The notes under the pieces: model-generated
What the model was told of the DNA's origin: nothing
The model's input: the letters and a program-made list of their open reading frames with translations, nothing else
Databases searched by the model: none
Translations under genes and position numbers: made by a program
Source of the DNA: Blastococcus sp. MG754426
Lineage (GTDB): Bacteria > Actinomycetota > Actinomycetes > Mycobacteriales > Geodermatophilaceae
Assembly: GCF_021699055.1 (NCBI RefSeq)
Contig: NZ_SSXC01000004.1
Location: 1-64,000 of the forward strand
DNA: 64,000 bases
Direction of reading: 5' to 3'
Part shown: in pieces, positions 42,926 to 51,534 of the stretch
How the letters are laid out: the number at the start of each line of letters is the position of its first letter
Numbering within the stretch: the stretch's first letter is position 1

Positions 42926-44410
42926 TCAGGGGAGCTGGGCCGGGAGCACGACGTTGATGGTCTTGACCTCCGTGAAGCTCAGGAGCTCGTCGAGACCTTC
43001 CTCCGACCCGGTGCCGCTCTCCTTGCGACCGCCGAAGCTGGTGCCCGGGAAGTGCGACGAGTTCCCGTTGATCCAGACGTATCCGGCCTGGACGGCGCGC
43101 GCCGTCACCAGAGCCCGGTTCAGGTCGTTGGTCCAGATCGAGGCGGTCAACCCGTAGTCGACGCCGTTCGCGATCGCCAGCAGGTCGTCGTCGTCGGACC
43201 AGCGGCTGACCGCCAGGACCGGCCCGAAGACCTCGCTCCGGAACAGGCGCATCCCGGGGGTCACGTCCGCGAAGACGGTGGGCTGGAGCCAGAACCCGCG
43301 TTCGAACTGCGCACCGCCGGGGCGCCGGCCGCCCGTCATGAGCCGCGCGCCGTCCTCCTTCGCCGCCGCGATGTGGCTCATCACGTTCTGGAGGTGCCGG
43401 GCGTTGTTGAGCGGGCCCATGTCGGTGTCGTCGCGCGTGGGATCGCCCAGCCGCAGGGCCGAGACCTTGTCGACCACGCGTGCCAGGACGTCGTCGTAGA
43501 GGTCCTCGTGGAGCAGCAGCCGACTGGTCGAGCCGCAGGACTGGCCCTGGTGGCCGAAGTTCATGCCGGCGACCGCCGCCGTGGCGACCGTCTCGGGGTC
43601 GGCGTCGCCGAAGACGATCATCGGGTTCTTGCCGCCCAGCTCGAGCGAGACGTGCTTGACCGAGGACTCCGCGGCCTGGCGCTGGATGGCCCGGCCCGTC
43701 GGGACCGATCCGATGAACGTCAGCCGCTTGACGCGCGGGTGCCGGACCAGGGCAGCCCCGGCGTCGAGGCCCGTGCCGGTGACGATGTTGACCACGCCGG
43801 GCGGGAAGATCTCCGCACACAGCTCGGCCAGCACGGTGGTCGACAGCGGCGCCTCCTCCGACGGCTTCAGGACCACGGTGTTACCGGCGACGAGGGGGGC
43901 TGCCAGCCGCGAGGCGGCGAAGTAGAACGGGTGGTTGAAAGCGAGGATGCGGCCCACGACCCCGTAGGGCTCACGCACCGAGAGGTGCAGCCCGGTCGGG
44001 GTGGACGGGACGGTCTCGCCCTTCAGCTCCAGGGCCAGACCGGCGAAGTACTCCAGCAGGTCGGTGGCCATGGTGACGTCGCGGACCATCCGGCGGCGGG
44101 TGTTGCCCGTGTCGCGGACCTCCAGCTCCAGCAGCTCGTCGGCCCGCTCCAGGGCACGGCGGGCGAGTTCCCGCACGAGGCGGGCCCGCTCGAGCGCGGA
44201 CGTCGCGGCCCACGCGGGCGCGGCGCGGTCGGCGGCGGCAACCGCAAGCTCGACGTCCTCCGCCGTGGCCTCCGGGACCCGGCCGAGCACCGCCTCGTTG
44301 CTCGGATCGATGGCCGTCAGCCACCCGCCGCCGACGCTCGCGCAGAGCTTTCCGTCGATCAGCATCAGTCGATCCGGCGCACCACTGACAGGTGTGGCGG
44401 TGGGGGGCAT
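42926..44410 (-). CDS. NAD(P)-dependent aldehyde dehydrogenase
   Basis: ALDH-superfamily enzyme of 494 residues oxidising an aldehyde to the acid or acyl product. Conserved landmarks: the cofactor region LAFNHPFYFAASRLAAPLVA, VVLKPSEEAPLS, the general-base Glu in SLELGGKNPMIVFGD (near 262) and the nucleophile in NFGHQGQSCGSTSRLLLHED (near 296). A C-terminal WINGNSSHFPGTSFGGRKES is typical. ATG 44410 follows GAGGAGATGCGAC. With the alcohol dehydrogenase 93 bases upstream it makes an alcohol-to-acid module within the Rieske oxygenase cluster, suited to side-chain oxidation of an aromatic compound. Confidence 0.93.
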   Translation of the reverse strand: MPPTATPVSGAPDRLMLIDGKLCASVGGGWLTAIDPSNEAVLGRVPEATAEDVELAVAAADRAAPAWAATSALERARLVRELARRALERADELLELEVRDTGNTRRRMVRDVTMATDLLEYFAGLALELKGETVPSTPTGLHLSVREPYGVVGRILAFNHPFYFAASRLAAPLVAGNTVVLKPSEEAPLSTTVLAELCAEIFPPGVVNIVTGTGLDAGAALVRHPRVKRLTFIGSVPTGRAIQRQAAESSVKHVSLELGGKNPMIVFGDADPETVATAAVAGMNFGHQGQSCGSTSRLLLHEDLYDDVLARVVDKVSALRLGDPTRDDTDMGPLNNARHLQNVMSHIAAAKEDGARLMTGGRRPGGAQFERGFWLQPTVFADVTPGMRLFRSEVFGPVLAVSRWSDDDDLLAIANGVDYGLTASIWTNDLNRALVTARAVQAGYVWINGNSSHFPGTSFGGRKESGTGSEEGLDELLSFTEVKTINVVLPAQLP

Positions 44411-44503
44411 GTCGCATCTCCTCGGTGAGACGTCGGGCGGGGCCCGGGGATGCGCCTCACCAGGAGGCGCCGCGGTCGATTTCTGGGCGTTGGGGCGCCC
44501 GGG

Positions 44504-45625
44504 TCACGTGTGGGGGTCGATGAGCGGCTTGAGGACGCCGCGCCTCATCGACTGCATGGCGTCGGTGACGCCGTACAGCCCGACGGGAGCGGTCACCAGC
44601 GCGTCCCAGTCGACGGAGTTCCGGGTCCGGCGGAGGAAGTCCAGGGCCTTCCAGTAGTGGCCGGCGTGGGCCGACAGGACGCCGCGGACGGTGAGCTGCT
44701 TCCTGACGAGCAGGCTCGGGTCGATCGTGAGGCCGACCGCGTTGGTCTGCCCGGCCACGCCGTACCGGCCGCCCGGCCGGAGCAGGTCGAGGCCCTCCCC
44801 GAAGGCCGATCGTGCGCCGGAGAGCTCGAGCACGACATCGGCGCCCCGCCCGTCGGGGGTCAGCCGGCGCACTGCCTGGTTGCGCTCCTGCGCGTCCGGC
44901 AGGTGCTCCACCGACACGGTCCCGGTCGCTCCGTAGGCCGTGGCGAGTTCGAGCCGGACGTCCGGGGCACCGATCACGACGATCGTGCCCGCCCCGAGGG
45001 AACGGAGCATCGCCGCCGCGTAGAGGCCCAGCGGCCCGGCGCCCTGGACGACCACGGCCTCGTGGGGCTCGATCGTGCCGACCTGCTCGAGCACGTGCAC
45101 GACGGTGCGCAGCGCGCAGCTGGCGGGGGCGGCCCAGGAGTCCGGGACCTCGTCGGGCACCCGCACGCGGCCCGACCCCGGGAACACGTAGCAGTACTCC
45201 GCGAAACCACCGGTGACGTGCGGGAAGGCGGCGGCGGGCAGCCGTCCGTAGCTCTGCCGGTGCGAGCACAGCGAGGGCTGCCGCTCGACCGTGCAGTAGA
45301 AGCACCGTCCGCACGGCGCGTGCGTCCACACCACCCGGTCACCGACGTCCACCGCCTGGCCGAGCGAGTCGGTGCGCGGACCGTCGCCGAAGGCCACGAT
45401 CTCCCCGACCATCTCGTGGCCCATCACCTGCGGGAGGTTCGCGGCGCTCGCGTTGAAGGCCCCGCCTTCCCAGATGTGCACGTCGGTGCCACACACCGAC
45501 GCCATGGTCACGCGGACGAGCAGCGCTCCCGGCTCGAGCTCGGCGGGAACCGGGACGTCCTCGACGGCGGCCGGTTCACCGAACGCACGCAGCAACGCAG
45601 CGCGGCTCGACAGCGGGATCTGCAC
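44504..45625 (-). CDS. Zinc-binding alcohol dehydrogenase (MDR family)
   Basis: Medium-chain dehydrogenase of 373 residues. The catalytic-zinc entry is VTMASVCGTDVHIWEGGAFN (Cys near 42), MGHEMVGEIVAFGDG follows with the second ligand, and the structural-zinc lobe reads APCGRCFYCTVERQPSLCSH. The Rossmann loop is VVVQGAGPLGLYAAAMLRSL near 190. GTG 45625 (VQIPLSSRAALLRAF) is chosen; sequence upstream holds a large hairpin. It follows the Rieske beta subunit on the same strand but behind that hairpin, so expression may be reduced relative to the oxygenase. Substrate likely an aromatic or allylic alcohol, or a dihydrodiol-like intermediate. Confidence 0.92.
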   Translation of the reverse strand: MQIPLSSRAALLRAFGEPAAVEDVPVPAELEPGALLVRVTMASVCGTDVHIWEGGAFNASAANLPQVMGHEMVGEIVAFGDGPRTDSLGQAVDVGDRVVWTHAPCGRCFYCTVERQPSLCSHRQSYGRLPAAAFPHVTGGFAEYCYVFPGSGRVRVPDEVPDSWAAPASCALRTVVHVLEQVGTIEPHEAVVVQGAGPLGLYAAAMLRSLGAGTIVVIGAPDVRLELATAYGATGTVSVEHLPDAQERNQAVRRLTPDGRGADVVLELSGARSAFGEGLDLLRPGGRYGVAGQTNAVGLTIDPSLLVRKQLTVRGVLSAHAGHYWKALDFLRRTRNSVDWDALVTAPVGLYGVTDAMQSMRRGVLKPLIDPHT

Positions 45626-45668
45626 GGCGGTGTTCCTCTCGGGTGGGGCGAACGGCTTCGATGCCCCG

Positions 45669-45712
45669 ACGGGCCTTCTCCCGTTGCCGGACGACGGCGG
45701 GAGAAGGCCCGT
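45669..45712 (-). terminator. Strong hairpin between oxygenase beta subunit and alcohol dehydrogenase
   Basis: 15-base perfect stem (ACGGGCCTTCTCCCG at 45669 with its complement ending at 45712) around a 14-nt loop, starting 14 bases after the beta-subunit stop. It can be extended by GCCCC/GGGGC past a bulge. Likely a terminator or attenuator splitting the oxygenase genes from the dehydrogenases. Confidence 0.75.
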
Positions 45713-45725
45713 GGGGCAGGCGGCC

Positions 45726-46259
45726 TCAGACGAAGATGGAGAGGTTCTTCGCCAGGAGGACGGACTGGTCGAGCAGGAGCTCCCGGCGGACGACCTGCCA
45801 GGAGTCACCCACCTGGCGCAGCCGGTCCTTGCGCCGGCCGACCAGGAAGTCGGTCTCGTCGGCCACCCGGTTCCGGTACACCAGGAAGCGGCAGCTCACC
45901 TCGACCTCGGGCAGCTCGACGGCGTCGAGCCGGATGTTGGTGACCAGGTGCGACACCCGGGAAACCGGCTCCTCGGCCCAGTGGAGGCCGGTGTTCAGCT
46001 GGTCGACGCGGAGCGACATGGTCGCCTTGCCCTCGTCGAACCAGCAGATCTCCCGGCCGGCGCGCGTCTGCTCCCGCGCGTCGGTCTCCCCGTAGGCGAC
46101 GTTCATCCGCAGGGGAACCGAGTACTGGTAGTCCTCCGCGAGCATGTCCAGCCACTCGGTGTACCGCCGCTCGTCGAGCAGGTCGGCCTCGCGGTACAGG
46201 AAGTCGGACACGCTGTTGAGCAGGAGCATCCGCTCGAGCTGGGCCTCAGCGATCGGCAT
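45726..46259 (-). CDS. Aromatic-ring-hydroxylating dioxygenase beta subunit
   Basis: Small subunit of 177 residues with the cystatin/NTF2-like fold of Rieske oxygenases. Recognisable blocks are SVSDFLYREADLLDERRYTE, WLDMLAEDYQYSVPLRMN, VSRVSHLVTNIRLDA and the C-terminal FLVGRRKDRLRQVGDSWQVV RRELL stretch. ATG 46259 follows GAGAGGACCGTT and lies 27 bases after the alpha subunit stop. It has no catalytic residues of its own and should form the alpha3beta3 hexamer. Confidence 0.93.
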   Translation of the reverse strand: MPIAEAQLERMLLLNSVSDFLYREADLLDERRYTEWLDMLAEDYQYSVPLRMNVAYGETDAREQTRAGREICWFDEGKATMSLRVDQLNTGLHWAEEPVSRVSHLVTNIRLDAVELPEVEVSCRFLVYRNRVADETDFLVGRRKDRLRQVGDSWQVVRRELLLDQSVLLAKNLSIFV

Positions 46260-46286
46260 AACGGTCCTCTCTGTGGGTCGTCGGGT

Positions 46287-47780
46287 TCACTTCGCCGGGG
46301 GGCCGTCGACGACGTCGACGGCGTCGAGGACCTTGACGCCGTCGGCGACGTCGGTGGTGGTCTCGGCAGCACGTTCCATGGCGCGGTCGTCGACCTCGGC
46401 CAGCTTGTTGAGCTCGGGCCACGACAGGTTGTCGACGAACTCCGCCCATCGCCGGTAGAAGGCGCGGGCGTTGACCTCACCGGCGATGGCGTGGTGGGAG
46501 TGCACCGAGCCGTCCAGGTCGCTGGGGGTCTCCTGGCCGAGGCCCTGCTGGTAGTTGTAGGGGTACCGACGGGCGATGACGCCCCGGCTGGCCTCGGTGG
46601 CGTAGTCCCAGTTCTCCATGTCGTCCTGCTCGGTCATGCCGGCCGGACCCGCGTAGCGCATGTAGTACCGGCGCAGCCAGTCGCGCACGTTCTCGGGAGC
46701 GTCCTTGTCCACCAGGTACCAGCGCCAGACCTCGGTCTCGGTCGGGCTGATCGGGTGTGCGACCAGGATCGTGCGGGGGAAGCCCGCCGCGAAGGACATG
46801 TTCGGGAAGAGCGTCGCCGGGCCGCGGCCACCCAGCAGCCGTCCCTCCGCCTCGAGCTTCTGCTTGCGCTTCTCCCAGGCGGCGACGAAGTACTCGTCCA
46901 GGTCGGCCTCGGCGAACTCCGGGTAGGGGATCTCGTAGGCGAGGTTGTCCGAGGCCCCGTGCCCGCGCCGGAACGAGGTCTTCATCCGACCCTTCGAGAA
47001 GCCTCCCTGGTCCTGCCGCTCGCCGTGGCGGCGCTTGCCCTTGCCGCCGGGGCCGATGCCGACGGCCTCGACCGAGGCGTGCGTGGAGGCGCCGTGGTAG
47101 GTGTCGCCGAGGAAATTCTCCGAGACGAACTTCCAGTTGGACCGGATCCGCCACTTGTGCACGCCGCGGAAGACCTCGGTGCCGCCCTCGGTGCCGTCGA
47201 AGGCGTCGGCCAGGTTGTCCAGCCACCAGTGGAAGTCACCGACGTACTCGTCGAACGAGGGTGCCTCCGGGTCCCAGTTGGCGAAGACCAGGCCCTTGTA
47301 GTTGTGCACCTTGGCCGCGCGGACCAGGCCCCACTTCTCCCGCTCCAGGTTGGTGCCGTACGCCGCCTTCTGCTGCGGCACGCCGTGCAGGGCGCCGGGC
47401 GTGTCGACGAGCGAGCCGTCGATCGAGTACGACCAGGCGTGGTACGGGCAGGTGAACTGCATCGTGTTGCCCTCGTCGTAGCGGCAGACGCGCATGCCGC
47501 GGTGCCGGCACGAGTTCAGCAGGACGTGCAGTTCGCCCTTGTCATCCCGGGTGAGCAGGACGGGGTCGGCGCCCATCCACGAGGAGAAGAAGTCCCCGGG
47601 CTCGGGGACCTGCGTGGCGTGGCCGACGAACAGCCAGGCCCGCGGGAACAGGTTCTCCATCTCGTTCTTGAAGATCTGCTCGTCGATGAAGATCTCGCGG
47701 CTGATCTCGCCGTTCTTGACGTCGACCAGGTTCCGCACCTGCGGAGCACCGGTACCGGTGGGCTCTTCGACTGTCGTCAC
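46287..47780 (-). CDS. Aromatic-ring-hydroxylating dioxygenase alpha subunit (Rieske)
   Basis: Large subunit of 497 residues. The Rieske [2Fe-2S] ligands are in LLNSCRHRGMRVCRYDEGN and FTCPYHAWSYSIDGSL (CxH...CxxH, near 90-113). The mononuclear iron site is in NFLGDTYHGASTHASVEA (Asp, His, His near 220-233), with the third ligand towards the C-terminus. It inserts O2 into an aromatic ring as a cis-dihydrodiol, or oxidises a side chain. GTG 47780 follows GAGGAGGACGAGCAA. Ring preference cannot be read; the TctABC importer in the same island favours an aromatic carboxylate (inference). Confidence 0.94.
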   Translation of the reverse strand: MTTVEEPTGTGAPQVRNLVDVKNGEISREIFIDEQIFKNEMENLFPRAWLFVGHATQVPEPGDFFSSWMGADPVLLTRDDKGELHVLLNSCRHRGMRVCRYDEGNTMQFTCPYHAWSYSIDGSLVDTPGALHGVPQQKAAYGTNLEREKWGLVRAAKVHNYKGLVFANWDPEAPSFDEYVGDFHWWLDNLADAFDGTEGGTEVFRGVHKWRIRSNWKFVSENFLGDTYHGASTHASVEAVGIGPGGKGKRRHGERQDQGGFSKGRMKTSFRRGHGASDNLAYEIPYPEFAEADLDEYFVAAWEKRKQKLEAEGRLLGGRGPATLFPNMSFAAGFPRTILVAHPISPTETEVWRWYLVDKDAPENVRDWLRRYYMRYAGPAGMTEQDDMENWDYATEASRGVIARRYPYNYQQGLGQETPSDLDGSVHSHHAIAGEVNARAFYRRWAEFVDNLSWPELNKLAEVDDRAMERAAETTTDVADGVKVLDAVDVVDGPPAK

Positions 47781-47850
47781 TTGCTCGTCCTCCTCTGTCG
47801 GGTTGGCACGTCGGGGTCGGGTGGAACGGATGGATGCGCGCGGCTGCGGG

Positions 47851-49104
47851 TCAGCCGACGGGAACCGGGATGGCCGTGGTGCTGAGGGCGGCGAGCCGGC
47901 CGGTGACCTGCGCGAGGTCCTCCCCGCGCTCCCACGCCTGCCGGCAGGCCACGACGGCGCGCGGCCAGCCGAGCACGACGGCGGCCGAGAAGCCGCCGTC
48001 GCGGGAGTAGAGCGCGACGTCCTTGTCCCCGGCGGTCGTGGCGCAGCGCAGGAAGCTCACCCGGTCGTCGGGATGGATGCGCCCGACCATCTGGATCTTC
48101 AGACCGTGCTGGTCGGACCAGAAGTACGGCGCCTTCGCGTGCGGGCGCAGCTCGTCGGGGTGCAACAGGTTGTGCGCCACGAGATTCGCCTGCTCGACGG
48201 CGTTGGTCCAGTGCTCCACGAGGCGGTGCTCCCCGCTGCGGACGTCGAACCAGCGTGCGACGTCGCCGACGGCGTACACGTCCGGTGCCCCGGAGGCCCG
48301 GCAGTACTCGTCGGTCAGCACGCCGCGGTCGAGATCCAGGCCGGAGTCCGCCAGCCACGCCGTTGCCGGGACCACGCCGATGCCGACGACGACGGTCGCG
48401 GCCGGCAGCCGCCGGCCATCGGCCAGGTGCACGACCCCGGTGCCGTCGGCGAGCGGCTCCACCCGGGCGACGGCCGCCGAGCCGAGGACCGAGACCCCCG
48501 CGTCGGCGTGCAGCCGGCTGATGCGCGCGGCCACCTCGGAGCCGAGGACGCGGGCGAACGGCTCCGGGAGCGCCTCGAGGATGGTCGCCTCCAGGCCGAG
48601 CTGCCGGGCACTGGAGGCCACCTCGGCACCGATGAAGCCGCTGCCCACGACGACGACCGGGCCACCGCTCGAGAACTGCGCCCGGATGGCCTCGCTGTCC
48701 CGCAGCTCGCGGACGGTCCGGACCAGGTAGCCCTCGGGGGCCGGGATGTTCCGCGGGTGGGCCCCCGTGGCCAGCACGACGGCGTCGTAGTCCACCGGCT
48801 CGCCGTCGGACAGGATCACCTGCTTGCCGATCGGGTCCAGGCGCACCGCGGCGCGGCCGAGCATCGGCGTCAGGCCGTCACCCGACCAGCCGTCGGGGCC
48901 GAGCAGCGGGATGTCGCCGGCGGCCTGGTCGCCCACGAGCACCTGCTTGGACAGCGGGGGCTTGTCGTAGGGCGCGACATCCTCCGCGCCGACGAGCACG
49001 ACCTCGCCGGTGTAGCCCGCGGCCCGGAGGGCCTGCCCGGTCCGGATCCCGCCGACCGAGGTGCCGACGATGACGACGCGGCCGGGAATGCGGTCAGGCG
49101 TCAT
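47851..49104 (-). CDS. Ferredoxin reductase of the Rieske oxygenase system
   Basis: FAD/NADH oxidoreductase of 417 residues: VVIVGTSVGGIRTGQALRAA at the N-terminus, APYDKPPLSKQVLVGDQ, NAD loop VVVVGSGFIGAEVASSARQL near 150, VYAVGDVARWFDVRSGEHRL near 290, and YFWSDQHGLKIQMVGRIHPD. It is related in family, but not close in sequence, to the P450 reductase at 1761. ATG 49104 overlaps the ferredoxin stop by 11 bases, and it is 70 bases upstream of the oxygenase alpha subunit. It would transfer NADH electrons to the adjacent ferredoxin. Confidence 0.93.
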   Translation of the reverse strand: MTPDRIPGRVVIVGTSVGGIRTGQALRAAGYTGEVVLVGAEDVAPYDKPPLSKQVLVGDQAAGDIPLLGPDGWSGDGLTPMLGRAAVRLDPIGKQVILSDGEPVDYDAVVLATGAHPRNIPAPEGYLVRTVRELRDSEAIRAQFSSGGPVVVVGSGFIGAEVASSARQLGLEATILEALPEPFARVLGSEVAARISRLHADAGVSVLGSAAVARVEPLADGTGVVHLADGRRLPAATVVVGIGVVPATAWLADSGLDLDRGVLTDEYCRASGAPDVYAVGDVARWFDVRSGEHRLVEHWTNAVEQANLVAHNLLHPDELRPHAKAPYFWSDQHGLKIQMVGRIHPDDRVSFLRCATTAGDKDVALYSRDGGFSAAVVLGWPRAVVACRQAWERGEDLAQVTGRLAALSTTAIPVPVG

Positions 49105-49294
49105 CGTCGGCGAGCCAGACGGCCTGCACCGGGCAACTGCGCACCGCGGCGCCGGACTTCTCCAGCTCGGCCTCGTCCACGGAGGTCCGCAGCAGGACGA
49201 CCAGGCCGTCGTCGTCCAGGTCGAAGTGCTCGGGGTCCAGGTCGACACAGTTGCCGTAGCCCTGGCACTTGCCCACGTCCGCCTTGATCTGCAT
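49094..49294 (-). CDS. 3Fe-4S ferredoxin of the Rieske oxygenase system
   Basis: Ferredoxin of 66 residues, MQIKADVGKCQGYGNCVDLD onward, with CxxxxxC (C10, C16) and a C-terminal CP (AVRSCPVQAVWLADDD): the pattern of a single [3Fe-4S] cluster. Most three-component oxygenases use a Rieske or plant-type ferredoxin; actinobacterial phthalate-type systems are known with this kind. GGAGATCGACCCTC precedes ATG 49294. First gene of the minus-strand oxygenase operon; its promoter region (49295-49492) is shared with the divergent MFS gene. Confidence 0.92.
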   Translation of the reverse strand: MQIKADVGKCQGYGNCVDLDPEHFDLDDDGLVVLLRTSVDEAELEKSGAAVRSCPVQAVWLADDDA

Positions 49295-49418
49295 GAGGGT
49301 CGATCTCCGTACTCGTCCGGTGCTGGGGCGACCGTCGGCCGCGATGCGCCACTGGTCAGCGGTCCGTGCGGCGCCGGGCGAGGCCGACACGCACACATTG
49401 TGCAAATGGTCTGTCCAA

Positions 49419-49429
49419 TATACCGTATA
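49419..49429 (+). promoter_or_regulatory. Palindrome in the oxygenase/MFS divergent promoter
   Basis: TATACCGTATA: 5-bp arms around one base, in an AT-rich island of the 198-bp divergent gap. GntR (FadR-type) and other regulators bind sites of this shape; the GntR gene two genes on is a candidate. It also resembles a -10 region, so promoter overlap is likely. Confidence 0.4.
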
Positions 49430-49492
49430 AGTGGCGACAGTCACTGTCAACCGGCAGCGGACATCCCCGTGTCGATCGAGAGGAGCCGCCGC

Positions 49493-50650
49493 ATGGCCGG
49501 AGCGCCGCAGGAGGGCGCAGGCGCCAGCCGCCGGGACGCGGTCGCCAGTCTGGTGGGGGCGGTGATCTTCGCCGTCGGACTGGGCATCGCCAGCGTCGCC
49601 GTGCCGCTGCTGGCACTGCGGGTCGGCTATTCGGCCGCCGAGGTCGGCATCCTCGTCGCCCTGTCCGCGGTGTCCCAGATGGGCACCCGGATCTTCATGG
49701 GCGCGATGATGCGCCGCCTGCCCGACAAGGTCTTCGTCGTCGTGGCAGCCGCCTCCCTGGCGGCGTCGTGCGGTGTGCTGGTGCTCTCGACCACGTGGCT
49801 GGTCTTCGCGATCTCCCAGTTGCTCCAGGGCCTGGCCCGCGCCTTCTTCTGGACCGGCACGCAGACCCACGCCGTCCGCATGTCCGACTCGGCGGTCGGT
49901 GCGCTGGCGCGGGTGAACCTGGCCTCCGGCATGGGTCAGATCGCCGGTCCCCTGGTGGCGGGCCTGCTCATCACCCACTCGGCGCAGCTGGCACTCGGGG
50001 TGGCCGCGGGCGTCAGCGCCCTCGGCATGTTCAGTGCCCTGCTGCTCACCCGGCTCGCCCCCTTCGCCCCGCGCAGCAAGGACCGCAGCCGGGTCCGGGT
50101 ATGGCGGCGCCCGGGAGTGGACGTCGCGTGCTGGGCCGGCGCCAGCGCCGGCGCCTGGCGCGGGTTGCTCGGGTCCTACGTCCCCGTCGTCCTCGAGCAC
50201 GCCCGGCAGAGCTCGACGACGATCGGCGCCCTCGTGGCCGTCGCCAACGGCGCCCAGGTGGCCGGGAGCGCGGTCGCGGGCAGGCTGCGCGGCGCCGGGG
50301 TGCGCCGATCCCTGGTGCTCGGCGTCCTCGCCAGCGGCCTCGGCATCGGCGTGGTCGGGCCGCTCGCCGACATGGCGGTGCTCAGCGCTGTCGCGCTGTG
50401 CGTCTCGGGGATCGGCGCCGGCGCCCTGCAGACGGTGGGCCCCGCCGTCGCCACGGACGCCGTCGAGCCCGAGGAACGCGGCGAGGCCATCGCCTCGGCG
50501 GGTACGTTCCGCGCCGCGGCCCTCCTGGTGGCACCGTTCGCCGTCGCGGGACTGGTGACCGTCATCCCGCTCAGCGCCGCCATCCTGACCGCCGGCCTGC
50601 TCATCACCGCTCCGGCGGTGGGCGTGGGCCGGCTCCGCCCGGCGAGCTGA
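49493..50650 (+). CDS. MFS transporter
   Basis: MFS permease of 385 residues with about 12 hydrophobic segments. Motif A-like loop MGAMMRRLPDKVFVVVAAAS near 65, QLLQGLARAFFWTGTQTHAV near 112, and the central cytoplasmic loop RLAPFAPRSKDRSRVRVWRR near 190. ATG 49493 is preceded by GAGAGGAG. Divergent from the oxygenase operon and followed by a GntR regulator. It could import the aromatic substrate or export an intermediate; sequence alone does not give direction. Confidence 0.88.
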   Translation: MAGAPQEGAGASRRDAVASLVGAVIFAVGLGIASVAVPLLALRVGYSAAEVGILVALSAVSQMGTRIFMGAMMRRLPDKVFVVVAAASLAASCGVLVLSTTWLVFAISQLLQGLARAFFWTGTQTHAVRMSDSAVGALARVNLASGMGQIAGPLVAGLLITHSAQLALGVAAGVSALGMFSALLLTRLAPFAPRSKDRSRVRVWRRPGVDVACWAGASAGAWRGLLGSYVPVVLEHARQSSTTIGALVAVANGAQVAGSAVAGRLRGAGVRRSLVLGVLASGLGIGVVGPLADMAVLSAVALCVSGIGAGALQTVGPAVATDAVEPEERGEAIASAGTFRAAALLVAPFAVAGLVTVIPLSAAILTAGLLITAPAVGVGRLRPAS

Positions 50651-50742
50651 CCGGCGTGCCCACGAAGGAAGAACACGCGTCGCCGGTGGGTTCGGCCGGT
50701 CAGGGTGCAGTACCGTCCGCGCGGGATGAGAGGAGGCGGGCC

Positions 50743-51489
50743 GTGACCGAAGGCGCCTCCCCGTCCAACGCCTCCCCGTCCAGCGCCGCCCCGTCCAACG
50801 CCGGCCTGTTCCAGCCGGTCGCGGTCGGACGGATCTCGCAGGCGATCGTCGACCAGGTGCGGGCGCTGATCCGCACCGGCGAGCTCGGCATCGGTGCCCG
50901 GCTGCCGTCGGAGCGGGAGCTCTGCGAGCGCTTCGGGGTCAGCCGGGTGACCGTGCGCGAGGCCCTGCGCGTGCTCGAGGCGAACGGCCTGATCGAGATT
51001 CGCGTCGGCTCACGGGGTGGCGCCTTCGTGACCGCTCCCACCACCGGGCGGATCGGTGAGGGGATCACCGACCTGCTCAGCATGTCGGCGCTGTCGGCCG
51101 CCGAGGTCACCGAGGCGCGGGCGGTGTTCGAGCTGGGTGTCGTGCCCCTGGTCTGCGAGCGTGCCTCCGACGAGGAACTCGACGAGCTGATGGCGATGTG
51201 CGACGACGCGGCGCGGGCGCGGGACGCCGGGACCTACACGGTGACGATGTCCTTCGACTTCCATCTCCGGGTCGCGGCCGCGGCGCACAATCCCGCCCTC
51301 GTGATGCTCATGCGCTCGTTCCGCGAACCGGTGCTCATGTCCCTGCGCGAGGCGCAGCACGAAGGCCGCCAGGGCGTCGCGGAGCACCGCACGTTCGTAG
51401 AGGCCGTCCGGGCCCGGGACGCCGACCGCGCACAGCGGATCATGGCCGAGCATCTCCAGCGGACCGCTCGCCGCGTTTCCGGGCACTGA
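50743..51489 (+). CDS. GntR/FadR family transcriptional regulator
   Basis: Protein of 248 residues: a Ser/Pro/Asn-rich leader (SPSNASPSSAAPSNA), GntR winged helix (GIGARLPSERELCERFGVSR and VTVREALRVLEANGLIEIR) at about 45-90, and an FCD ligand-binding domain (EARAVFELGVVPLVCERASD; DFHLRVAAAAHNPALVMLM; EHRTFVEAVRARDADRAQRI). GTG 50743 follows GAGAGGAGGCGG. FCD regulators respond to small organic acids. Convergent with the aldolase operon across a strong hairpin; probably co-regulates the island's catabolic genes. Confidence 0.9.
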   Translation: MTEGASPSNASPSSAAPSNAGLFQPVAVGRISQAIVDQVRALIRTGELGIGARLPSERELCERFGVSRVTVREALRVLEANGLIEIRVGSRGGAFVTAPTTGRIGEGITDLLSMSALSAAEVTEARAVFELGVVPLVCERASDEELDELMAMCDDAARARDAGTYTVTMSFDFHLRVAAAAHNPALVMLMRSFREPVLMSLREAQHEGRQGVAEHRTFVEAVRARDADRAQRIMAEHLQRTARRVSGH

Positions 51490-51494
51490 GCCGC

Positions 51495-51530
51495 CCGGCC
51501 GGGACCGGGCCGGGGCCCAGTCCCGGCCGG
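51495..51530. terminator. Bidirectional terminator hairpin
   Basis: 11-base perfect stem CCGGCCGGGAC / GTCCCGGCCGG with a 14-nt loop, exactly filling the gap between the convergent GntR and aldolase genes. Confidence 0.75.
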
Positions 51531-51534
51531 ACCG

